Assembly (NCBI RefSeq): GCF_017875275.1
Contig: NZ_JAGGML010000001.1
Span: 1,614,501-1,678,500, forward strand
Direction of reading: 5' to 3'
DNA: 64,000 nucleotides
From: Xanthobacter flavus
GTDB lineage: Bacteria; Pseudomonadota; Alphaproteobacteria; Rhizobiales; Xanthobacteraceae
Position numbers and translations under genes: made by a program. Under the pieces are notes generated by a model, which was not told where the DNA came from, searched no databases, and was given only the letters and a program-made list of their open reading frames with translations. Shown here in pieces: positions 8,578-17,542 of the stretch (the stretch's first letter is position 1; each line of letters opens with the position of its first letter).

Positions 8578-9399
8578 TCAGTCCAGATGGCCGCGGGCGT
8601 AGAAATGTCCGCGGATGGTCTTGGCGAGTTCGGCGAACACCGGGCTCGCCATCATGTCGAGAGAGCGCGGGCGGGGCAGCGGCACGTCATAGATGGCGGC
8701 CACCGAGCCCGGCCGGTCGGTCATCACCACCACCCGGTCGGCGAGGAAGATCGCCTCGGGGATGGAGTGGGTGATGAGCAGGATGGTCTTGCCGGTCTCG
8801 TGCTGGATGCGCTGGAGTTCCAGATTCATCTTCTCGCGCGTCATGGCGTCGAGCGCGCCGAACGGCTCGTCCATGAGCACGATCTTGGGGTCGTGCACCA
8901 GCGCCCGGCAGATGGCGGCGCGCTGCTGCATGCCGCCCGAGAGCTGCCAGGGATATTTGTTCTCGAAGCCGTTGAGGCCGGCCGTGTTGAGGAGCTGGCG
9001 CGCGCGGTCCAGGTGGCTCGCGCGGTCGAGCCGGCGCACCTCCACCGGCAGCATCACGTTGCGCAGCACGGTGCGCCAGGCGAGCAGCACCGGGCTCTGG
9101 AACACGATGCCCACATCGTCCGGCGGCTCGGTCACGGCCTTGCCGTCGATGCGGATTTCGCCCGCCGTGGCCGGGATGAGGCCCGCCACCAGCTTCAGCA
9201 GCGTGGACTTGCCGCAGCCGGAGGGGCCGACCACGCAGATGAACTCGCCCTCGGAGATGTCGAGGTCCATGGGCTTCAGCGAGGGCACCTCGCCGTCGCG
9301 GGTCTGGTAGGTCTTGGACAGGCCGCGGATGTCGATGAGGCGGCGGCGGGTCGCGCCGTCGTCGCGGGAGATCACGCGCAGGGTGTTGGGTCTGGCCAT
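8578..9399 (-). CDS. ABC transporter ATPase, nitrate/sulfonate/taurine (SsuB/TauB) type
   Basis: 273-residue nucleotide-binding subunit powering uptake through the adjacent permease. Motifs are Walker A GPSGCGKST, the Q-loop in VFQSPVLLAWRTV, signature LSGGMQQR, Walker B IVLMDEPFGALD and the switch His in LLITHS. The start MARPNTL is preceded by GAGGGC and lies 10 bases after the permease stop. No substrate-binding protein of the SsuA/TauA type is found next to it, so it either lies elsewhere or this importer borrows one. The SsuB/TauB group moves small organic anions, pyrimidine precursors and sulfonates. Confidence 0.92.
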   Translation of the reverse strand: MARPNTLRVISRDDGATRRRLIDIRGLSKTYQTRDGEVPSLKPMDLDISEGEFICVVGPSGCGKSTLLKLVAGLIPATAGEIRIDGKAVTEPPDDVGIVFQSPVLLAWRTVLRNVMLPVEVRRLDRASHLDRARQLLNTAGLNGFENKYPWQLSGGMQQRAAICRALVHDPKIVLMDEPFGALDAMTREKMNLELQRIQHETGKTILLITHSIPEAIFLADRVVVMTDRPGSVAAIYDVPLPRPRSLDMMASPVFAELAKTIRGHFYARGHLD

Positions 9400-9409
9400 G
9401 GCGCCCTCC

Positions 9410-10219
9410 TCAGACGGTGACGAAGACGTCATGGCGCTGGCTCGCATGCCACGGGACCAAAAGGCGTTCGACGAGGTCGATCACCCAGAACAGCACCACG
9501 CCGATGAGCGCGAGCACGATCAGGGCGGCGAACATGGTGGGCAGCTCGAAATTGCCGATGGAGCGCTGGAGCACGAAGCCGAGGCCGGAATTCGAGCCCA
9601 CGAACTCGCCCACCACCGCGCCCACCACCGCCAGCGTCACCGACACCTTGAGGCCGGCGAAGATGGCCGGCATGGCGTGGGGCAGGCTCACCATGGCGAA
9701 GGTCTGGAGGCGCGAGGCCTTCATGGAGCGGGCGAGGTCGCGCATGTCCGCCTCCACCGACTTGAAGCCCTGCACCCCGGCCACCACCACCGGGAACACG
9801 CCCAGAAGGAAGGCGGAGATCACCTTGGGCACGATGCCGAAGCCGAACCACACCACGAACAGGGGCGCGATGGCGACCTTGGGGATGGACTGGGAGAACA
9901 CCAGCAGCGGGTAGAGATAGGCCTCGATGGTGCGCGAGCCGGCGATCAGCATGGCGAGCGGGATGCCGATGGCGGCCGACAGCGCGAAGCCGGCGAGGGT
10001 CGCGATGGTGGTCGGCACCGCCTCGCGCGCCAGCATGGCGCCGTCGTTGCGGAAGGCGAGCATCACATCCCACGGGGTGGGGATGAGATAGGCCGGGATC
10101 TGGAAGATGCGGACCGACAGCTCCCAGATGGCGATGAGGATCACCAGCAGGCCCAGCGGCCGCGCCCACGGCGCGTCGATGACGGCAAGCACGGGATTCC
10201 TGTGGCGCGGCGACGCCAT
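9410..10219 (-). CDS. ABC transporter permease, SsuC/TauC type
   Basis: 269-residue inner-membrane permease of the binding-protein-dependent family, with about six hydrophobic helices and the cytoplasmic EAA-type coupling loop DMRDLARSMKASRLQTFAMVSLPHAMPAI. It is the first gene of the minus-strand group permease, ATPase, enolase-like, DUF993 (perhaps also the COQ4-like gene). The promoter should lie in 10220-10300. Substrate unknown; the downstream enzymes suggest an organic acid. Confidence 0.92.
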   Translation of the reverse strand: MASPRHRNPVLAVIDAPWARPLGLLVILIAIWELSVRIFQIPAYLIPTPWDVMLAFRNDGAMLAREAVPTTIATLAGFALSAAIGIPLAMLIAGSRTIEAYLYPLLVFSQSIPKVAIAPLFVVWFGFGIVPKVISAFLLGVFPVVVAGVQGFKSVEADMRDLARSMKASRLQTFAMVSLPHAMPAIFAGLKVSVTLAVVGAVVGEFVGSNSGLGFVLQRSIGNFELPTMFAALIVLALIGVVLFWVIDLVERLLVPWHASQRHDVFVTV

Positions 10220-10521
10220 GCGGCTTCCTCCCTTTTGGTTTGACCCGGCCGGGACTCTGCGGTCCCGTTTTTAACTAACTAGTGAATTACATTTCCCGCG
10301 GCGTCCGTTGTCAAGCCCGCCAAGGCGGGGTGAAACCGCACCGAGGTAGCGCAGGACGGCTTTTGCCGCCGCTTTTCCCGTTGCAACTTCTGCCGCACCG
10401 CAGCGAAAGCCTTGAGCCGGTCGCGCTTTCCAGCTTATCTCGGTAGCGGGAGGCTTCCACGATGCCGCGTCGCTGTCCAGACACACGGCCGCTACCGCGC
10501 CTTGGCGCGAAGGCCTGAGCC
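10220..10521. other. Intergenic region with a candidate operator
   Basis: This 302-base region separates the divergent permease and thioesterase genes. An AT-rich patch at 10270-10295 holds an imperfect palindrome TAACTAACTAGTGAATTA centred on ACTAGT (16 of 18 bases paired symmetrically apart from two mismatched pairs). It sits 55-70 bases upstream of the permease start, where a regulator could act on the importer operon. A weak TTGAGC (10412) with AT-rich sequence 17 bases on could be a promoter for the thioesterase gene. No gene is visible. Confidence 0.35.
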
Positions 10522-11223
10522 GTGCGCCTCGTCTGCCTGCCCCATGCCGGCGGCTCCGCCGTGCTCTACCGCACCTGGAAGGCCGCGCTCCTGGGCCTCG
10601 CCACCGTGGACAGCCCCGAGCTTCCCGGTCGCGGCAGCCGCCACGGCGCGCCTTTGCCGACGAGCCTTCCGGCGCTGGCCGAGGACATCGCCGCGCCCCT
10701 CGCCCACCGTCCGGTGCCGGTGGTGCTCTACGGCCATTCCATGGGCGCGCTGCTCGCCTTCGAGACGGCGCGGGCGCTCGCCCGCCACGGCGTTACCGTC
10801 GCCGGCCTCGTGCTCTCCGGCCGGGCGGCGCCGCACCTGCCGTTTCCCCGGCTCGACCGCCATCTGATGAGCGATGCCGCGCTGATCGAGGAGCTGAAGC
10901 GCATCGGCGGCACGCCCGACGCGCTGTTCCGCCGTCCCGAAATCCTCGCCATGACGCTGCCGGCGCTGAAGGCCGATTTCCGCATGGTGGACACCTACGC
11001 CTTCACCCCCGGCCCGGCGCTGGCCTGCCCGGCGGTGATCCTCGGCGGCGCCGACGATCCCGCCACGCCGGAGCCGAGCCTGCATGCCTGGCGCGAGCTG
11101 ATCGCAGGCCCGGTTGCGGTGGACATCTGGCCCGGCGGCCATTTCTTCGTGCGCGAGGACGAGGAGCGCCTCCTCACGCTGCTCAAGCGCACCCTCCCCG
11201 TCTGGCGCGCCGCCCGTGCCTGA
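10522..11223 (+). CDS. Type II thioesterase (SrfA-D/GrsT-like)
   Basis: 233-residue alpha/beta hydrolase of the stand-alone thioesterase II group that clears mis-primed thioesters from carrier proteins of nonribosomal peptide or polyketide synthetases. It starts MRLVCLPHAGGS, typical of the group; the nucleophile is Ser73 in GHSMGA, the acid lies in GADDP (about Asp178) and the base is His207 in PGGHFF. The next gene, a phosphopantetheinyl transferase, overlaps its last codons, so the two are translationally coupled. No synthetase modules occur anywhere in this window, so the assembly line it serves must be elsewhere, for example a siderophore cluster. Confidence 0.88.
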   Translation: MRLVCLPHAGGSAVLYRTWKAALLGLATVDSPELPGRGSRHGAPLPTSLPALAEDIAAPLAHRPVPVVLYGHSMGALLAFETARALARHGVTVAGLVLSGRAAPHLPFPRLDRHLMSDAALIEELKRIGGTPDALFRRPEILAMTLPALKADFRMVDTYAFTPGPALACPAVILGGADDPATPEPSLHAWRELIAGPVAVDIWPGGHFFVREDEERLLTLLKRTLPVWRAARA

Positions 11224-11929
11224 GGCGTCAACCCCGGTGGACGCCGCGCGCCTCGCGCCGGGCGCGAGCCTCCTCGCCATCGCGCGCGTCACCGATGCGC
11301 TGGTCAATCCGGACCTCCACATCGTGCTGCCGCCCGACGAGGACGCGCGCATCGCCCGCCATGTGAAGGCCGACGACCGCGCCGCCCGCCGCGCCGCCTG
11401 GAGCCTCGCGCGCACCCTGCTCGGCGCCGCCCTCGGCCGCGCGCCGGCCGAGGTGCGCGTGGCGCGCGGGACGAACGGGCGGCCGGAACTGGCGGCGCCC
11501 TCCGACATCGACTTCAACCTGACCCATTCCGGCGACTGGGTGGCGGTAGGGCTCGCCCGTGGCGGCGCCATCGGGATCGACGTGGAAAAGGCGCGCGGGC
11601 TGGACCTGTGGACCCGCCTCGCCCCCGATTTCATGCATGACGACGACCGCGTCCGCTGGTCGGCCGCCCCCGAGACCGACCGCGCCGCTTCGGCCCTGCG
11701 CGCATGGTGCGGGAAGGAAGCGGTGCTGAAGGCGACGGGGGAAGGCCTCGCCGGCGACGCGCGCGGCGTGCGCCTGCCCGAGCGCGGCGGCCTCGTGGTG
11801 CGCGCCGGCCGCGCCTTCCTCACCGGCAGCGGCGCTTTGCCCGCCGCCGCCTACGCCTTCGCCGTGGAGGTGGAGGCCCCGCTGCTGTTCCGCTCCGCCG
11901 GAGCGGGGTGGGAGCGCATCGCCGGCTGA
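11216..11929 (+). CDS. 4'-phosphopantetheinyl transferase, Sfp type
   Basis: Transfers the phosphopantetheine arm of CoA to a Ser of carrier proteins. About 237 residues from a GTG that overlaps the thioesterase stop by 8 bases (GTG at 11237 is an alternative). Sfp-family signature residues are present: His104 in FNLTHSGDW, Asp122 and Glu124 in IGIDVEKA for Mg binding, and the WCGKEAVLKATGEG motif with Lys167, Glu168 and Lys172. Length fits the Sfp/AcpT family. Pairing with a type II thioesterase implies secondary-metabolite carrier proteins are the targets, but none is encoded nearby. Confidence 0.9.
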   Translation: MPEASTPVDAARLAPGASLLAIARVTDALVNPDLHIVLPPDEDARIARHVKADDRAARRAAWSLARTLLGAALGRAPAEVRVARGTNGRPELAAPSDIDFNLTHSGDWVAVGLARGGAIGIDVEKARGLDLWTRLAPDFMHDDDRVRWSAAPETDRAASALRAWCGKEAVLKATGEGLAGDARGVRLPERGGLVVRAGRAFLTGSGALPAAAYAFAVEVEAPLLFRSAGAGWERIAG

Positions 11930-12024
11930 GGGCTACGCGCTGTCCGGAAATGCTGTCGTCCGGATGCTCTAGCATGGCCGATGGCGGTCCGGTCGAACCG
12001 GGATCGAAGATGCGGAGGGGCACG

Positions 12025-13329
12025 ATGTCGAGGGACACGCACGCTTTGAGCCTTGCCGACCGGCTGGCGGCCCTGTGGGATCATCTGGGGATCGAGGCCG
12101 CTCATGTGGCGACGCAGATGCCGGGCAGCCTCGCGGGCTTCGCCGCGGCCCATCCGGGGCGCATCGCCGGCCTCCTGTTCCACGAGCCGGTGGGCTGCGA
12201 GCCCGCGGCCTTCGCGGACGTGGCCGACCGCCTGACAGTGCTCGCCGGAGATGGCGGCACCTCGTCCCAGATCGCCGCCGTGATCGCGGCTGCCCTGCCC
12301 GAGAGCCGCCGGCGCGTGCTCGAAGGCTATGCGCAGCCCGGATGGGCGGATCATGTGCGCGACCGCACCGGCGAGGTGATCGCCGCCCTCAAGGACCTGC
12401 CGGGCGCGGCCAGCACGCGCGACCGCGCCCCCGAAAGCGGCGCCCATGCGGGCATCAGCTATGACATTCGCGGATCGGGGCCGGCGCTGGTGCTCTTCCC
12501 CCTCTTTCTCGCCCCCACCCAGTGGGACGCGGCGCTGCCCCGCCTCGCGGCGGAGTTCACCGTGATCCGCCTGGGCGGCGCGCACCTCGGCGGCGTCGCC
12601 CTGCTGGAGGACCGCGCGTCGAGCCCCAGCTATCGCGGCATGTTCACGACGCTCCTCGACATCATCGCTCCCGGCCCGGCGGATCAGGTGCTTGACATGG
12701 GCACCGGCTCCGGCGCGCTGGCGCGGATCGCGGCCCGGCGGGCAGGCCACGTCACGGCCTGCGACATCAACCCCTACATGGTGCGGGAGGGCGCGGACCT
12801 CGCCGCCACCGCCGGACTGTCCGATCGCATCACCTTTCGCGAGGCGAATGCCGAGCACCTGCCGTTCGCCGACGCCAGTTTCGACCATGCCTACAGCGTG
12901 ACGGTGCTGGAAGAGTGCGACGCCGACCGCGCCATCGCCGAGCTTTTCCGGGTGGTGAAGCCCGGCGGACGGGTGGGCGTCATCGTCCGCGCCATCGACG
13001 GCCGGCACGTCTTCAGTGCCGATCTGCCGGACGCGATCCGGACCAAGGTGGAGGTCGTGCCGCCCATGGTCTCGCCCGGCGGCGTCGCCGATGCGAGCCT
13101 CTACCGGCGGATGCGGGCGGCGGGGCTTGTCGATCTCGTGCCCGGTCCGGCCATGCCGTCCTTCGAGACCGGCAGCAGCTTCTGGCGCTTCGTGGTCGGC
13201 CGGCTGGAGCCGCGCCTCTCGGCCGGGGAGCTTGAGGTCTTCCGGGCCGCCCTCGCGCAGGCCGAGGCCGAGGGCAAGCTGTTCGTCACCTTCCCCCACC
13301 ACGGGGTGGTGGGCACGAGGCCGGCCTAA
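12025..13329 (+). CDS. Chimeric alpha/beta-hydrolase-like / SAM methyltransferase protein
   Basis: 434 residues. The C-terminal half is a class I SAM-dependent methyltransferase: motif I VLDMGTGSGALAR (about 222-234), the acidic residue in ACDINPY, and LPFADASFDHAYS, as in UbiE/COQ5-like enzymes. The N-terminal 200 residues look like pieces of alpha/beta hydrolases. Residues 15-55 align with a nucleophile-elbow region, but GxSxG is replaced by MPGSLAG. Residues 140-190 (YDIRGSGPALVLFPL) look like the start of a second hydrolase. Whether this part is active is doubtful. The start chosen has GGAGGGG seven bases upstream. The stop overlaps that of the convergent GntR gene. Confidence 0.72.
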   Translation: MSRDTHALSLADRLAALWDHLGIEAAHVATQMPGSLAGFAAAHPGRIAGLLFHEPVGCEPAAFADVADRLTVLAGDGGTSSQIAAVIAAALPESRRRVLEGYAQPGWADHVRDRTGEVIAALKDLPGAASTRDRAPESGAHAGISYDIRGSGPALVLFPLFLAPTQWDAALPRLAAEFTVIRLGGAHLGGVALLEDRASSPSYRGMFTTLLDIIAPGPADQVLDMGTGSGALARIAARRAGHVTACDINPYMVREGADLAATAGLSDRITFREANAEHLPFADASFDHAYSVTVLEECDADRAIAELFRVVKPGGRVGVIVRAIDGRHVFSADLPDAIRTKVEVVPPMVSPGGVADASLYRRMRAAGLVDLVPGPAMPSFETGSSFWRFVVGRLEPRLSAGELEVFRAALAQAEAEGKLFVTFPHHGVVGTRPA

Positions 13330-14021
13330 AGCTGCCGGTTGAGGTTCTCGGCGAAGGAGAGGATGTGGGCGCGGGTGGCCTGCTCGGCGGCGTCGGCGTC
13401 GCGGGCGGCCAGCGTGTCGACGATGGCGGCGTGCTCATCCACCACGCGGCGGTGGTGGGCGACATCGCGGAGCGAAACGAACCACACCCGCTGCGCCCGC
13501 TCGTGCAGATTGCGCAATATCTCGCCCAGCACCGGATTGCGCGCGCCGCCGGAAATGGTGAGGTGGAATTCGCGGTCGAGGGCCATCAGCTCGGTGATGT
13601 CCCCGTCCCCGGCGGCGGCGGTGCCCCGCCGCACGTTCTCCTTCAGCGCGGCGATGACGCCTGCATCCGCCCGCTCGGCGGCGAGGCGGGCGCAGAAGCT
13701 CTCGTTGAGGAGGCGCACCTCCACCATGTCGCGCACCTCGTCCTGCGTGATGGGACGCACGATGATGCCCTTGCGCGGCAGCACCTCCACCAGGCCGTCG
13801 CGCATCAGCCGGTCGAAGGCCTGCCGCACCGGCGTGCGGCCGAGACCGAGGGAGGCAGCCACCTGCGCCTCGCTCAGCGCCTCGCCGGGACGGAAGGCGC
13901 ACATGATGATGCGCTGCTTGATGGCCTCATAGGCGGTGTCGCGCAGGGAGCGGACCTCGAGGCGGCCCGGCCCGGGCTCCTCCGGCATGGCGTGATCCAT
14001 GTCGCGCGCGTCGAGCTGCAT
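13326..14021 (-). CDS. GntR-family regulator, FadR/FCD subgroup
   Basis: 231-residue transcription factor with an N-terminal winged helix (LSEAQVAASLGLGRTPVRQAFDRL, residues about 49-73, shown here in part) and a C-terminal all-helical FCD effector domain containing DREFH and a later EHAAI, the usual metal/ligand residues. It is the last gene of the livHMGF, binding-protein, DUF2848 group, 42 bases after DUF2848, so it very likely controls this operon in response to its substrate or an intermediate. FCD regulators generally bind small carboxylates. Confidence 0.9.
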   Translation of the reverse strand: MQLDARDMDHAMPEEPGPGRLEVRSLRDTAYEAIKQRIIMCAFRPGEALSEAQVAASLGLGRTPVRQAFDRLMRDGLVEVLPRKGIIVRPITQDEVRDMVEVRLLNESFCARLAAERADAGVIAALKENVRRGTAAAGDGDITELMALDREFHLTISGGARNPVLGEILRNLHERAQRVWFVSLRDVAHHRRVVDEHAAIVDTLAARDADAAEQATRAHILSFAENLNRQL

Positions 14022-14063
14022 GGCGCCCCTCCCAGTTGCCCCTGCCCTTTTGCCTGACCGCGC

Positions 14064-14747
14064 TCAGCCGGCGACGGGCAGGACGGTCACATCATACCCA
14101 TGACGGATGATCCGGCCCAGCACCGGGTCCTCGATCTCGAACTCGAACCGCTCGGCCGGGCGGATGCCGCCGATGGCCGCGAGCGTGCCGCAGAACATGG
14201 CGGTGCCGTCGCCAAAGCCCGGCTCATAGCCGGCGATGATCTCCTGCGGCGGCAGCATCGCCGCAACCGAACCCTGCTGGTAGACCACGCGCGCCCCGTC
14301 GATGACGGCATGGGAGCGGATCAGCAGGCTGTCCCAGTGCGGCAGCACCTCGTCCAGCGCCCAGAGGTCGGCGGCGATGGGCTTGTCGCACATCTGCTTG
14401 GACACGGTGATGCCGTAGGTCTCGACCTTGCGGTCGGTATGATCGGAGCCGACGCCGAGCCAGCGGCGCCCGCCCGCCTGAAGGATCATGAACTCCACCT
14501 CGCCGGACGACTCGGGGCCGGTGGATTCGATCTCCCCCGCCGTGGTGAACCGGGCGGCGGCGACGCGGTAGTAGATGGGTGTCGAGGCCGGGCGGGCGAC
14601 GCCCAGCTCCTCCAGCTCCACGATGTGCTTCTCCAGCGCGACCTTGTCGCGGCCGGTCCAGCCCGCGATCACCGCATGGCGGATGTCGATCGTCTCCGTG
14701 CGGCTCTCGCCGCCGGCGTGGAGGGTGAAGGTGATCTTCGTGCCCAT
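14064..14747 (-). CDS. DUF2848 family protein
   Basis: 227-residue protein of the DUF2848 family, distantly like fumarylacetoacetate hydrolases. Recognisable features are WTGRDKVALEKHIVELEELG, GVGSDHTDR, the DKPIAADLWALDEV segment and the C-terminal GTLAAIGGIRPAERFEFEIEDP-type region that resembles the FAA-hydrolase substrate-binding loop. It lies directly after the periplasmic binding protein gene of a complete branched-chain-type importer and before a GntR repressor, so it probably acts on the imported compound. The reaction is not known to me. Confidence 0.8.
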   Translation of the reverse strand: MGTKITFTLHAGGESRTETIDIRHAVIAGWTGRDKVALEKHIVELEELGVARPASTPIYYRVAAARFTTAGEIESTGPESSGEVEFMILQAGGRRWLGVGSDHTDRKVETYGITVSKQMCDKPIAADLWALDEVLPHWDSLLIRSHAVIDGARVVYQQGSVAAMLPPQEIIAGYEPGFGDGTAMFCGTLAAIGGIRPAERFEFEIEDPVLGRIIRHGYDVTVLPVAG

Positions 14748-14778
14748 CGGAATCTCTCGTTCAGGAAACTGGGAAAGA

Positions 14779-14820
14779 GGCCGGCGCCTCCGAAAGGGGG
14801 AGGCAAAGGAGGCGCCGGCC
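14779..14820 (-). terminator. 13-base-pair hairpin between binding-protein and DUF2848 genes
   Basis: Perfect arms GGCCGGCGCCTCC (14779-14791) and its complement (14808-14820) enclose a 16-base loop, 17 bases beyond the binding-protein stop on the minus strand. Without a strong T run it is more likely a partial terminator or 3' stabiliser giving excess binding protein over the downstream genes, a common arrangement in ABC importer operons. Confidence 0.55.
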
Positions 14821-14837
14821 GCACGCTCGCGCCGAGG

Positions 14838-16010
14838 TCAGTTCGGCGTGCGCGTGTCGAGCAGGGTCCACTTTCCGCCCTTCACCTCGAGGATGTAGAC
14901 CGGCTTCACGGCGTCGCCGTCGGTGAAGGAGATGGCGCCCTCGAGCGCCTGGTAGTCCTTCAGCTTGGCGAGCTGGTCGCGGATGGCGGCGCGCTCCTCG
15001 GCGAGCTTCGCCTTGTCGCCGGTGACGCCCGCGCGCTTCATCGCCTCGGAATAGAGATAGACGATGTCGTAGACCGAGGCGTCCATCTGGTTCGGATCGG
15101 TGCGGGTCATGCCCGCCGCCTTGGTGCGCTTGCCGAACTCGGCGGTGAAGGCCTTGGTGGTCGCGTTCACCTCGGGGAAGAAGGTGGTGCCGATGGTGAG
15201 GTTGTCGCCTGCACCGTCCATGCGCTTGGGCAGCTCGGGATCGGCGATGGTGGTGCCGCCGACGATGCGGGTGGAGACGCCCTGGCGCTTCAGCTCCTTG
15301 GCGAGGTTCACCGCGCCCTCGGGCGGCGAGCCGAGGCCGACGATATCCGGCGCCATCTGCTTCAGCTGCGCCACCTGGGGCGACAGGTCGAAGGCGGCGA
15401 GCTGGAAGTCCACCGAGCCCTTGGAGGGGATGGCGTACTTCTCGAACATCTTGGGCACCACCACGGTGCCGATGGACTTGGACACCACGTCGTCGGTGGC
15501 ATAGGCCGCCGCGCCCGAAGCCATGGGCAGCTTCTTGTCCTTGATGGAGGCGAGCACCTGGTCGATGACCTTGCCCTCGTCCGTGGTGTTGCGGAAGCCG
15601 TAGGTGAAGCCCTTGGTGAGGCCGGGGGCCGAGGAGGCCATGGACATCTGGGCGATGCCCTCGCGCTCGCCCACCGGGAAGGTGGTGCGCACTTCCGAGG
15701 ACGAGAACGGGCCGATGACGGCGAGCGCATTGGCATCCTGCGCGAAGGAGCGCAGCGCGGTGGTCGCCTGCTTGGGATCGCCGGCGGTGTCGAACTTCAC
15801 CACCTTGATCTTCTTGCCGTTGATTCCGCCCTTGGCGTTGATCTCCTCCACCGCCATGTCGACGGCCACCTCATTGGTGTTGGCGAGGCTCACATAGGGG
15901 CCGCTCTTGGCCATCATGTAGCCGAGGACCAGTTCGCCCTCGGCCCGCGCGGCACCGGAGGCGACCAGCGCCGCCAGGAGGCCGGCGCCGAACAGCACGC
16001 TCTTCTTCAT
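14838..16010 (-). CDS. Branched-chain-type ABC importer substrate-binding protein (LivK-like)
   Basis: Periplasmic solute receptor for the adjacent LivHMGF-type importer. The 390-residue precursor has a clear Sec signal peptide (MKKSVLFGAGLLAALVASG, cleavage near ARA-EG) and the two-lobed type I fold of Peripla_BP_6: GYMMAKSGPYVSLANTNEVA, VVKFDTAGDPKQATTALRSF, VIGPFSSSEVR. AAAGGAG precedes the start. It follows livF by 29 bases. The ligand need not be an amino acid: the operon also holds DUF2848 and a GntR regulator, which points to a catabolic substrate such as an aromatic or carboxylic compound. Confidence 0.92.
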   Translation of the reverse strand: MKKSVLFGAGLLAALVASGAARAEGELVLGYMMAKSGPYVSLANTNEVAVDMAVEEINAKGGINGKKIKVVKFDTAGDPKQATTALRSFAQDANALAVIGPFSSSEVRTTFPVGEREGIAQMSMASSAPGLTKGFTYGFRNTTDEGKVIDQVLASIKDKKLPMASGAAAYATDDVVSKSIGTVVVPKMFEKYAIPSKGSVDFQLAAFDLSPQVAQLKQMAPDIVGLGSPPEGAVNLAKELKRQGVSTRIVGGTTIADPELPKRMDGAGDNLTIGTTFFPEVNATTKAFTAEFGKRTKAAGMTRTDPNQMDASVYDIVYLYSEAMKRAGVTGDKAKLAEERAAIRDQLAKLKDYQALEGAISFTDGDAVKPVYILEVKGGKWTLLDTRTPN

Positions 16011-16039
16011 GTCCCGTTCTCCTTTGAAGGTTTGTTGTT

Positions 16040-16765
<726 letters not shown>

Positions 16766-16768
16766 GGT

Positions 16769-17542
16769 TCAGGCCTCCTCGTCCGTGCCGATATAGGCCT
16801 CGCGCACCAGCTTCTCCTGCCGCACGCGGGAGAGCGGACCCTCGGCGATCTTCTCGCCGAAATTCAGCACCACCACGTTCTCGCAGATCGAATCCACGAA
16901 GTGCATGTCGTGCTCCACCACGAGGAGGGTGACGCCCTTCGCCATCAGCGCCCTGAGATGATCGCGCAGCGCATTCGTCTCGCTGGGATTGAGACCGGCG
17001 GCGGGCTCGTCGAGCATCAGAAGGCTCGCGCCGGCCAGCGTCGCGCGCACGAGGTCGATGCGCTTGCGCACGCCATAGGGCAGCGCGCTAACCATCTCGT
17101 CGCCCCAGCGGCCGAGGCCGCTCTCCTCCAGCGCCGCGCGCGCCTCGCGCTTCCAGCGGTGGTTGGGAAAGAGGCGGTAGGGGGTGAGCAGCGCGCCGAG
17201 GGAAGAGGCGCGCACGTGCTGGCCCACCAGCAGGTTTTCCAGCACCGAGAGGTGCGGCATCAGCCGGATGTTCTGGAACGAGCGGGCGACGCCGGTGGAG
17301 ATGCGCTTGCGCGACGGCATGTGCGTCACGTCCTGCCCGTTCACCTCGATGCGCCCGGCATCGACGCCATAGACGCCGCTGACGAGGTTGAACACCGTGG
17401 TCTTGCCCGCCCCGTTCGGCCCGATGAGCGCGGTGGTGACGCCCTTCGGCACGGTGAAGGAGAGATCGCGAATGGCGCGCACGCCGGCGAAGGACTTCGA
17501 CAGGCCGGAGATGGCAAGGGCAGCGGAGGTTGCGGCACTCAT
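16769..17542 (-). CDS. livG: Branched-chain-type ABC transporter ATPase LivG
   Basis: 257-residue ATP-binding subunit with Walker A GPNGAGKTT, the LivG-typical ARSFQNIRLMPHLSVLENLLVG region, Walker B LLMLDEPAAGLNP and the C-terminal BCA_ABC_TP tail (EGPLSRVRQEKLVREAYIG). Signature motif is atypical: ALPYGVRKRIDLVRAT takes the place of LSGGQ, as in many LivG proteins. Its ATG overlaps the livM stop by one base (TGATG). Confidence 0.93.
   Translation of the reverse strand: MSAATSAALAISGLSKSFAGVRAIRDLSFTVPKGVTTALIGPNGAGKTTVFNLVSGVYGVDAGRIEVNGQDVTHMPSRKRISTGVARSFQNIRLMPHLSVLENLLVGQHVRASSLGALLTPYRLFPNHRWKREARAALEESGLGRWGDEMVSALPYGVRKRIDLVRATLAGASLLMLDEPAAGLNPSETNALRDHLRALMAKGVTLLVVEHDMHFVDSICENVVVLNFGEKIAEGPLSRVRQEKLVREAYIGTDEEA

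Noticed and set aside
10522-13329. Small secondary-metabolite gene cluster (thioesterase, transferase, methyltransferase)
   Set aside because: No synthetase, terpene, or RiPP core gene accompanies them; the methyltransferase has its own start signals and may be unrelated.
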